Of a stretch of 64,000 nt of DNA, positions 48,350 to 58,441 are shown one piece after another. The notes below the pieces were generated by a model that ran no database searches, had not been told where the DNA came from, and saw nothing but the letters and a program-made list of their open reading frames with translations. Each line of letters begins with the position of its first letter. The stretch's first letter is position 1. Source of the DNA: Tetracentron sinense (Eukaryota; Streptophyta; Magnoliopsida; Trochodendrales; Trochodendraceae); the NCBI GenBank assembly GCA_015143295.1, contig CM026565.1, positions 15,994,041 to 16,058,040 on the forward strand, written 5' to 3'. Position numbers and translations under genes: made by a program.

Positions 48350-50696
48350 TGTAGGGGGGTCCGGATAAAAACAATATGCGGAAACTGGATCTCCTAGAAC
48401 TTTACACCAAAGAATGCATTAAAATTATCTAAAAGTTTTAGTCATATCACCTCGGTGAATGATGTTCACCGGTGAAGCTTAAATCCACTCGAACCGTCAG
48501 AATTCTTTGTAGAGATTTCTCAAAGAAATACTCGAAACTCGATCCTTGTTCTTCGATATCCACACGAAGCTTTAGAATCTCTCTTTGGAATTGTTGAAGC
48601 AAGAGGAAGAAGATGGAGTAATGATGTAGACTTTCTATCAGAAAAAACCCTAAGGTTCAAAACCTTAGAATTGAAGAACCCAACTTGGATGCACCTTGTA
48701 GCTCACGAAAATCCCTAGGGATGCTCCCTAGGGGCTCACGGTTTGGAGAGAGTGAGAAAAAATTCTGGAGAATCTTACTTTATGGTCAAGGGGTGTTGGG
48801 GGTATTTATAGGATTTAGATCATATCCTAATCTTAATCCAATTACACCTTATCCCTTAGGAATTATTAATTAATAATAACTCTTACTATTAATTAATTAA
48901 AACTCTTAGTTTATCTATAACTAATTTAGTAATAGTAATCCTTCTAATTAAAGAGTCATTTTCCTAACGGGATTCCTTAAATAAAGGGATTAGTCAACAA
49001 CCAACATAAGAGAAGAATTCTAGTCAAACTAGGAAACCAAAACCAAAAGGGGGGGGGGGGGGGGGGGGGGCGTGAGCCATGAGGGGGGCGTGAGTTTTGG
49101 AGAGTTAAAACTCCTAGTTGTAATCCAATTACAACATCATCTTAATCCTTCTTGCATTCCAACCATTGGAATTTAATTACATAATTAAAAGAATTATTAT
49201 TCAATAATTATTCAAGTAAGCAAGTCCTAATCTAATTAGGATTACTAAAGTGGGCGCTTAAACCCATGGGCTTGGGCCCACATTAAAGGTCCATTCTTAA
49301 TGAGTTTATGGATATGGCTCAAACCCATTTCCTCTTTAATTAGGTTAATTAAATAATTATTAATATAATCCTTAGATTTAAATTAACAATTAATTTAAAC
49401 CATAGATTAACTTTTAATCTATTTAATCAATTATTAACATTTAATCATTTAGATAATTGATAAACTTTTAATCAATTTATGAGCTTGTATTTCTTATGTG
49501 AGCATCTCCATAGATTGCTCTGGGACATTCTTACCCTGGCTTACCCAATGTTATCCCATTGACCCTAAACAGGAATTACATTGGAATTGCAAGTGACGTG
49601 AGATATCTATGTTGCAATTGAATCCCAGTGTATGAACATTAACCAATATGGATCCCACCACATGAACTTGTAAATTCGATTTATCCTTCCAAATACAATA
49701 TCCCTAATGGGCTTTCAAGATTGACATACTATCTAACTCATAGCCCATTGCACATCATCCGGGTTTCCAAGACTTCTGATTAAGCCATGAGAAACAATTT
49801 CTCATGAAAAACATTTTGAGAAAATCCTTTTATAAGTATAATATCTTTTAATAAAAGTATATTTCAAAACTTATTTTGATTTCAAAATCACCTGCGCAGG
49901 ATTTATGCTTAATCAACTGTCTTACTCAGAACTTGGATAATCTCTCAAATTAATGAGTATGGATTTCTTGTTTGAAATTCATCATGACTCGAACAGCTTT
50001 CTGACTATCCAACTGTCACTATATTGTATTTCCTAAGATAGAAAATACTTTGGTGGAATCAAAACAGTCAGGTCATTGCTCAGTTATAGATGAACTCATC
50101 AAATCTAAGGATCATCAAAATTGTTCAATGTGAATGAGAGACCAACTCTCTGATAGTATGTTTATGCAAGAGGTCTCTCATTGCATGCAATCAGTCAGTG
50201 TATATTTAAGCACCCATATGCTGATGTGTAGTCTCCACTACAATATTTCGAGATAGAACTACATCTCAACTATCGAGGACATCTTAGCATTGTGGCGTGA
50301 TAAGCCGGAGGAAGGTGAGGATGACGTCAAGTCATCATGCCCCTTATCCCCTGGACGACACACGTGCTACAATGGCCGGGACAAAGGGTCGCGATCCCGC
50401 GAGGGTAAGCTAACTCCAAAAACCCATCCTCAGTTCGGATTGCAGGCTGCAACTCGCCTGCATGAAGTTGGAATCGCTAGTAATCGCCGGTCAACCATAC
50501 GGCGGTATAAGTGAAGTGCCCAGCTTCACCCATAGTTGTGACTATATAAGGTATAAGGAACTGGAAAGTTATATCTGCCTGTGATAATCCTATCGCATAA
50601 CTTTCATACAATATATCTCAAGGATCTTCATCGATATCTCATATCGTATAGATCATCTTATAATCTAAATGAATTTTTTGGGCATCATGTCTAACA
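48350..50696 (-). repeat. 3' LTR of copia C2
   Basis: On the plus strand it starts tgtagggggg and ends gtctaaca. 2347 bp including the 210-bp plastid insert, so about 2.1 kb without it. TATA-like tataaatacc on the minus strand at 48801-48810. A run of about 22 G sits near 49050-49071. Confidence 0.92.
50297..50506 (+). pseudogene. rrn16: Nuclear plastid DNA: 16S rRNA (rrn16) fragment inside an LTR
   Basis: It contains the universal small-subunit rRNA words gtgataagccggaggaagg, gatgacgtcaagtcatcatg, acacacgtgctacaatgg and ggaatcgctagtaatcgc. The segment between (gggacaaagggtcgcgatcc) fits plastid rather than plant mitochondrial rRNA. LTR sequence gtggc stands on the left and ataagtgaagtgccc on the right. 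The other LTR copies have about 6 bp (agccat) at that point. No rRNA function is expected: it is only about 210 of roughly 1490 nt and has several substitutions. Confidence 0.95.
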
Positions 50697-50712
50697 ATCT
50701 CCCACTTGCCCT
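50697..50712 (-). promoter_or_regulatory. Polypurine tract of copia C2
   Basis: Minus strand agggcaagtgggagat directly before the 3' LTR. Confidence 0.75.
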
Positions 50713-53176
50713 AAAAGTCACTGTGTCATATATTTCAATCTCATACTATCTAAGCAAGTTACAAACACTTTATCTAATAAAGCTTTAGTCATAGGGTCAG
50801 CAACATTAAGTTGAGACCTGATTTTTGTAACTTAGATGCCTTGCTTCTTAATAATCTCATTAATGAGAAGATACTTCCTCTATGTGAAAAGTAAGCACAT
50901 AATCCCTAGTCCTTTTCAGGTACTTCAAGATATGCTTCACAGCAGTCTAATTATCTAATACTTGGATTGGTTTGGAACCTACTAATAACTCCCACTGCAT
51001 GACAGATATCCAGTGTAGTACATGACATGGCATACATGAGGCTCCCAACTGCCGAAGCATAAGGGCACCTCTTCATCTGCTAGATCTCATCAGCTGATGT
51101 AGGGGCCATCTTTTTAGACAAAGTGACACCATGTCTGAAAGGAATGAGTGTTGTCCTACAATCACTCATACTGTATCTAGAAAATATCTTGTCTATGTAG
51201 GAAATTTGGCTTAATCCCAACATTCGGTATTTTCTATCTCTTAGAATCTTTATTCCGAGAATATAAGATGTCTCTCCCAAGTCTTTCATTGAGAAATGCT
51301 GAAAAAGCCATATCTTAACTGATGATAACATCCCTACATCATTCCTAATGAGTAGAATGTCATCAACATGTAGAATTAGGTGTAGTACGCTCTCCCAGTA
51401 TCCTTCTTGTAAATACAAGATTCTTTCAAATTCTTTCGAAATCCAAATTCTTTGATTGAAAGATCAAAACTTTGGTTCCAGCTTCTAGAAGCTTGTTTCA
51501 AACCATATATGGACTTGTTGAGCTTGCATACCATGTTCTCCTTGTTAAGAGCAATGAAGCCCTCTGGTTGCTTCATATAGATGTCTTCATCTAACATTCC
51601 ATTAAGGAAAGTAGTTTTGACATCCATTTGTCATTTCTCATAGTCATGGTGTGCAACAATAGCCAGTAATATCCTGATGGATTTGAGCATGACTACTGGA
51701 GAAAAGATATCCTCATAATCAACTCCTTGAATTTGAGTGTAACCTTTTGCAACAAGTCTTGCTTTATAGGTCTCCACGTTATCATCGGCACCCTTCTTCC
51801 TTTTGTAAATCTATTTGCATCCAATTGGTCTTATACCATCTGATGGATCTACTAAAGTCTAGACGTCGTTGTCATACATGGAATCTATTTCAGCATTCAT
51901 GACTTTATTCCATTGAGATGCATCTACATCTAATGTAGCTTCCTGATAAGTATTAGGATCCGTATCCTCATCATCAGGGGTAACTAGATAAACCTCATTA
52001 TTGTAATACTGAAGTCTATCTGGTGGTCTAGAAAATCTTTCAGATCTTCTCAGTGGAATAGAATTAGGAGAATCATTAATAGAAGGATTAGGTTAAGTTT
52101 GGACACTGGCTGTGTTGTCTTTCATCTCATGAAATTCAACCTTCTTAAGGAGATCCATTTCTTCCTCCAAGAAAGTGGCTAAAGCCTAACAACTATTGTT
52201 TGGTCTGTCTTGGAGTAGAAATAGAAACCCTTAATTTCTTTTGGATACCCTAGAAAATTTCATTTCTCTGTCCTAGATTCCAACTTAGTGGGTTCAAGTT
52301 TGCGAACATTCGCTGGACAACCCCATACCCTTAGATGTTGTAAACTAGGTTTTCGCCCAGTCCATAATTCATATGGTGTAGCCGGAATAGACTTAGATGG
52401 AACCCAGTTCAAAATGTAAATGGCAAATTGTAAAACATATCCCCAAAGATATGAAGGTACATTGGCATAGCTCATTTTACAGCAAACCATATCTAATAAG
52501 GTCCGGTTTCTTCTTTCAGAAACTCCATTTTGTTGAGGAGAGGCAAGACTTGTCCATTGCGAGATAATCCTATTATTCCTTAAGTAATCCATAAACTCGT
52601 TGGTGAGGTATTCACTACCTCGATCTGATCGAAGTGTCTTTATGGATTTGTCAGTTTGATTCTCAACTTCTAATCTGAATTCTCTGAACTTTTCAAAGGT
52701 GTCAGATTTGTATTGCATCAAATAGACATATCCATATCTGGAATAGTCATCGATAAATGTGACAAAATACCGAAATTGCCCTCATGCAACAATGTTAAAT
52801 GGACCACATAAATCACTATGTATTAGTCTTAACTTTTCTTCAGCTCTTCCTACCTTTTTAGGGTAAGGCTTCTTGGTCATCTTCCCTTCGAGACAAGACT
52901 CGCAAGTAGGGAGTGGTTCTACCTTGAGAAATTCAAGGGGACCATCTTTTACCAACCTCTTGATCCTATCAAGATTAATGTGACCAAGTCTTTTATGCCA
53001 AAGATAAGTAGATTCAGTGCAATGTCTCTTCATTCCAGGCATTCTAAATGATGAGGCATTGTCACTTTGCAGACATTCATTATTTACCAAATGGAATATT
53101 AAATAAAGACCATTAATGAGATTACCAGTATCAAGACCATTCCATCTTTCTTAATTTCAATAGTTGAATTAAAAAC
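50713..53176 (-). pseudogene. Ty1/copia pol (pre-integrase, integrase, RT), broken
   Basis: From the 5' side: GAG-pre-integrase with WHKRLGHINLDRIKRL and CESCLEGKMTKKPY (53090-52782); integrase with IHSDLCGPF, LRSDRGSEYLT and SPQQNGVSERRNRTLLDMV (to 52260); a decayed linker; RT with [28 protein letters not shown] and GLKQASRSWN (51627-51376), then, after a frameshift, LHVDDILLI and DLGETSYILGI (51418-51080). After AVGSLMYAMSCTTLDIC only about 300 bp remain to the LTR, so most of RNase H has been deleted. Many stops occur. Similar to the Tork/Angela-type copia lineages by motif, but the lineage is uncertain. Confidence 0.9.
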
Positions 53177-53181
53177 GATAG

Positions 53182-55610
53182 TGTAAGCACCCAATTTTTA
53201 CACCCCATCCTAACCGTAGTTAAAATCTTTTAACTATGGTTACCTCCCCTACCAAAGCCCTCACACCCTAAGACAAAACCCTGCCCTTAGGACTCACCTT
53301 AGGTGAACACTAGTTAAAACCTAGAAAGCTCATGTCCTAAACCCTAGCATTAGGTGACCTTAGCATAACCCTAGAGCCCTTAGGGCATGAACCCTAAAAA
53401 CCATGGCCTTTAGGGCCTGACCCTTTAATCCAAGCCCACAAGGCCCAAAAACCCTTAGGATAATTCCCTATACCTGAGTGTGCAGGGCCCAGCCCATTTT
53501 AAAACTAAATCCAGAATGTCGGTAGAAGGTCTACCGACATTTTAATATTAGCCTGTTTTCTTGTTGTCGGTAGAACTTCTACCGACAACTGCAAGTTCCG
53601 AGTTTCAGGCCTGCATACGCCCTGCACACTCAACCCCCACCTCGGTTCCTCCCTTCTCAACCCTTAGTCGACCTCCAGAGGGTCCAACCACCTCCTCTCC
53701 CTTCTTCTAAATCCCTTTTAGGTCCCTTAGGAGCTTCCCTATAAAACCGAACCCCCACCACAGTTCATAGGATCGGCTGAATTTAAAAAGAAGAATCCCT
53801 ATTCCAAAATCCATTGCCTCAGCTTCTTCTACACCTTGGTCTTCATCCTAAGGCTTACCTCGGACCTACCTCAAGTCCCTAGCCACTGTAGATCATCACT
53901 GGAGCACCACCACCACTGTTGCAGGTTCCACTTCATCCGGCGAAAACAGAGCATAGGGTAGGGACTTCCCCTACCCGTTTTTCTTTTTTGTCCCAATCAG
54001 CATGTGAGCCCCTGGTCATTTCCAGGGGACCCTTTTATTACTGTATTGATTTGTTTTTTAATTCCAAACCTAATACAGGGGTGTTCATTCACCTTATCCG
54101 TAGGTGTAATGAACCCCCTACGGGTATAGCATTTCTTCGAGGTATGACAGACCTCCACAGACCCTCCGGGGGTCCCTCCCATCATGAGGGAACCCTTGGA
54201 CTTCCCTGTACACAGCCCCAGGAGTTATAGATTCGGTTTTTAGAAAAACCCAGGACGGCGGTATTCTCAGTATTGACATTCCTAAAATAGCCAGTTCCCA
54301 GACAGTCTGTGAACCCTTTACCGACATTCGTTTTTTTTACTTGTTTTCCCACTGTCGGTGGTTCTTCTACCAACGTACTGTTTTTCGCCTAATTTGGGAT
54401 GGGCGGTAGAACGACTACCGCCAATATGCGCTGTCAGGCACAACACCTTTGCAGCTTTGTGGGGCCCACTCCAGGCATCCCCTGGGGTCCACACCTGGCC
54501 TAATCTCTTCCCAGGAGTCCCCCCTACACTCCCATGCCTTTGGTTCACCTCGGGTTATCCGTTAACCCTAGTTAACTTTGGCAAAACACAGTCTTAAAAC
54601 ACTGTCCATGATGTAGGTAATTACATTACCGACATTAAACTTTGTTTTAATTTTGGGCTTTTGCAGGGGCCCAGGCCTTTTAGGAGATCACTTTAGGCCC
54701 TGCCTAGCCCCCTGGGCCCACCTTGGACTATACCTGACTCTTAACCACGGTTAAATCCACCTCCGGTTAACATTTAACCTCGGTTAAGTACCCCTTAACC
54801 CCACAAACTTTGGGAAATTAATCAGACATTCCTAAAACTGAACTCGGACCATAATCCTGACTTTGGCCCTCTCCCTAACGCTGGTTAGCAACCCTAACCA
54901 CAGTTAGAACCCCTTAACTACGGTTAGCAACCCTAATAGTAGTTAACTTCGGTTTACGGCCTATCGGGCATAAAAACCAAGTCTACCGGACTTACCTCGG
55001 TCTACGGGGCCCCGCCTTAGCCTACCGGGCTAGAACTCACCCTCTTTTTTGACTGTGGTAAGCAATCCTAACTACAGTTAGCTCGGCTTAATCCCGGTTA
55101 GTAACCCTAACCTGGGCTGGACTCCTCCCTAAGCTTACCAGGCTCACATACCTTGCACTTGACCCTCCTCGGTCAATCAAACCCTAGTCTACCGGACTAG
55201 TCCATGTTAGCCACCCTTGGTGCATACACACACGCCCCTAGCCTCAGCACAGGCTCACGTGCCAGAACTATGCTCGGTCTGATCTCACCCTGTGAGTACG
55301 TAGGCAGCCCAACACGGGCCCGACCCCAGTTAGCTTTTCCCTTCTTAGATTAGTGTTCACTTAAACATTTCGGCATTCTAAACAAGATTAACTTTATTTG
55401 GCTTAAACCTGGGGAGTACGGAACCGTTGCAAACGGAAGCCTCGGGGTGCCTAACACCTTTCCCGGACTTAACCGAACCCCTTACCCCGATCTCTCTCGT
55501 GGAGCAAGACCTTATCCAAAACTTTGGGAGACTTATCCCTTCTGAATAAATAGGTGGCGACTCTCAAAAACCCCGTGAGAAATCTAGGGAGCGAATTTCT
55601 TGCACTCACA
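53182..55610 (+). mobile_element. Solo LTR, 2.4 kb, within copia C2
   Basis: Begins TGTAAGCACCC and ends TTGCACTCACA, with perfect duplications gatag (53177-53181 and 55611-55615). A TATA box TATAAAA at 53740-53746 sets plus orientation. Two strong hairpins lie 150-225 bp upstream: arms atgtcggtaga/tctaccgacat at 53516-53540 and gttgtcggtagaa/ttctaccgacaac at 53563-53589. A further ggcggtag/ctaccgcc pair is at 54402-54422. Dense aaccacggttaa-type words throughout. Probably Ty3/gypsy from its ends. Confidence 0.9.
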
Positions 55611-55615
55611 GATAG

Positions 55616-56786
55616 AGAATCCATAATGTAAGAGTCTAGATACTGAAATCAAATTACGATGTGCAAAAGGCACATAAAAGCAGTCTTCTAAAATTAATGT
55701 CTTTCCATTAGGTAAATAAAGAGTAAACAAACCGATTGACTTCACTGCAACATTTGCACCGGAGCTAACTTTAAGCTTCTACTCCTGTTTGGCTGGCTTT
55801 CTAGTTTCCTTGAACCCCTGCAAACAATTGCAAACGTGTATAGTGGATCCAGAATCCACGCATCATGAGTTAGGAGGACCATCCAGAAAGTTAAACTCAA
55901 CAGTAATAAGTATTTCAAAGCATCTCATACCTTGAGTACTGCCGCCACCCTTCTTAAGAGTTGCGAGGTAAGTCTTACAATTCCTCTTCTAGTGGCCTAT
56001 TTTACCACAGTGGAAACACTTTCCATTGCCTTTGTTTTCCTTACCAGCTTTTCCTGAAGAACCTTTGGAAACTTTTGCCTTTTCCCTGTTATCTTTAAAC
56101 TTACCTTTACCCTTATTCTTCTTTCTAAACTTTTTAGATTGATTGGAGGTATCAAGTTTATCGACAGTTAAAATTTCACATTTTCTTGATTTTTTGATCA
56201 AATCTTCTACAAACACAAGTGAGTTCATAAGCTTACTTAGTGATATTTCACTCTTGTTCATGTTATAATTTAACACGAACGAACTGAAGGACGAAGGGAG
56301 TGACTGCAGAACAGTGTCAACCTAAGTGATGGCATCCATTTCTCCACAAAAAATTTCTAGTTTATTTAATAGGCCTATCATCTTAATGATGCGCTCCTTG
56401 ACTGGAGTTCCCTCAGCCATCTTGGTGTTAACAAGGGATTTCAATTTTACTTGTCGAGGTGACCTATTTTGCTCAACAAACATCTCATGTAGGTTTTGCA
56501 AAATTTCAGAAGCCTTATCCATGTGTTCATGCTGACTTTGCAAGATGTTAGACATCGAAGCTAGAATATAACACTTGGTCATCTGATTGGACCTCTCCCA
56601 TTGCTCTAACTCAGCCCTTTGGGCCAGTGAAGCATCTAGAGAAATTTCGGTTTTAGGGGTTTTAAAACACAGGTCAAGGTTATCTGCAGCAAATACTATT
56701 CTAATTTTTCTTTTCCGGTCTACATAGTTAGTTCCAACTAACTTTTCATCACGAAGAATTTCAGTCAATGGGTGTAGGCCTATCAT
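55616..56786 (-). pseudogene. Ty1/copia gag and protease start, broken
   Basis: Start at 56786 (MIGLHPLTEILRDEKL). Copia gag region with LEQWERSNQMTKCYILASM and TPVKERIIKMIGLLNKLE, then a TAG at 56322-56324. The same frame continues LPSSFSSFVLNYNMNK through a lysine-rich stretch to the knuckle CFHCGKIGH, a TAG at 55989, then KRNC. The protease motif DSGSTIHVC follows (near 55850), and LPNGKTL. The frame is interrupted by the solo LTR at 55610. Both named stops fit a single C-to-T type change (CAG to TAG; TGG to TAG). Confidence 0.9.
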
Positions 56787-58220
56787 GATCTAATCAAATG
56801 ACAAATAAGATAGTATTAGAGATCTATTAAATTCATTAATACCTATTAGATTATGGGTTTGTTTCTAATGGTATTGCCAATTTGGGAAGAATCAATTGGC
56901 ATCGAATACCTAGACACTGGCTTATGTAATCCTACCTTTGGGTACAATATCACTTCGCCTTGAATAGGCAGATAGAAACTATCTTTTCAATTTTCACAGA
57001 TCATATCTTGTGAATCCTGGAGCATTCGATCTACTATCTGATCTATAAGAGATGTTACACTCACGCTTTGGCGTTATTGTATAATATCTCTTATTCATGT
57101 GCCCACCTACCATGAACCTAATAAACACCTAGCGAAAGCTCACGCTTTAGCGTTATTGCTCCCACTATTTGCTTATATAGTTTTCACCATGTTCACACAT
57201 AGGTGAAAGGGATTGGGCCCAGCTTTGGCCTGTCAGCTTACTCACACTCCCCACTATAAGATCACATAGTGTATGGTAGAAGATCATAATACATAGGAAC
57301 TTGTCCCTAGTCTTATATACACATGATATATTAGGGCAATTATTTCAACTAAATAATTAATCAACAGATATCATCTCATGATAAATAAACAACAAGTATC
57401 ATTTCATGATAATAATAACAGTAATAAACATTATATAAGATTAATAGTTATGGGTCAATGAAATTAAAATGCATGGATGCAAGAGAATGGGATAAGAACA
57501 AAGGCAGCTAGCAAACTCCTTCGCGATTCCTTCCTCTATTATCTTATCCAAAATTGACCCATAATTATAATCTCATATAATAAGATGCAACATGGTGATG
57601 GAGTAATTTTTCTGATATTTTAAAAGATAAAAAATTGATAACAATTATCAATATGCTCAATAAAATTCTATATCTTATATAGATCAAATCCGGAAAATAA
57701 AACTATTATATTTTCCTACAATATATTTAATAAAAATATTTTATTAAAAATCCAGATAGGATATACTTAAAACTATTTTAAGTAATAATTAATATATATT
57801 AGGACTTTCCTAATATTATAAAAACATATAGTAAAACCTAAACATGATGACATTATGAAATAAGGTTTTTAAGTTTTCAAATAACATCTATTTATTAGAA
57901 AAAATATTATTGATTATTTTAAAAAATTAATAAATGTATATTGAATGATCAATTCATTTAATATAGATTTTTCAAAATAAATAATTTATTTCCAAAATTA
58001 TATCACATATATTATACTAGTTTTTTAAAATATTTAATTATCATTAACAAATCTCATTCGATAATATAATAAAATTAATCATTTATTTATTCATCTCTTG
58101 AACAAATAAAATAATAAAAACTATGAGCATAAATAAATAAATAAAATTAAATTCATCTAATGAATTAAATCATCTATTTATTCATCCTTTAAAATAAACA
58201 AAAAAAATACTCCTAACCAT
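56787..58220 (-). other. Untranslated leader of copia C2
   Basis: About 1.4 kb of AT-rich DNA between the PBS and the gag start. No frame or secondary element that I can support. Confidence 0.6.
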
Positions 58221-58234
58221 GAGCTTTGATACAA
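58221..58234 (-). promoter_or_regulatory. Primer binding site of copia C2, mutated
   Basis: Minus strand ttgtatcaaagctc against the usual tggtatcagagc, two bases from the LTR. Confidence 0.75.
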
Positions 58235-58236
58235 CT

Positions 58237-58441
58237 TGTAGGGGGATCCAGATAAAAAAATATGCGGAAACTGGATCCCCTAGAACTTTACACCATAGAA
58301 TGCATAAAAATTATCTAAAAGTTTTAGTCATATCACCTCAGTAAATGATGTTCATCGGTGAAGCTTAAATCCACTTGAACCGTCAGAACTCTTTGTAGAG
58401 ATTTCTCGAAGAAATACTCGAAGTTCGATCCTTGTTCTTTG
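58237..58441 (-). repeat. 5' LTR of copia C2, inner piece
   Basis: Starts tgtaggggga and matches the first 200 bp of 48350-50696. Cut at 58441 by the solo LTR; its continuation starts at 62156. Confidence 0.92.

Noticed and set aside
50290-50514. 74-residue frame
   Set aside because: The DNA is plastid 16S rRNA gene sequence; the frame has no meaning.
53919-54597. Several overlapping frames of 60-100 residues
   Set aside because: They lie inside a solo LTR with precise target duplications; no protein family is visible.
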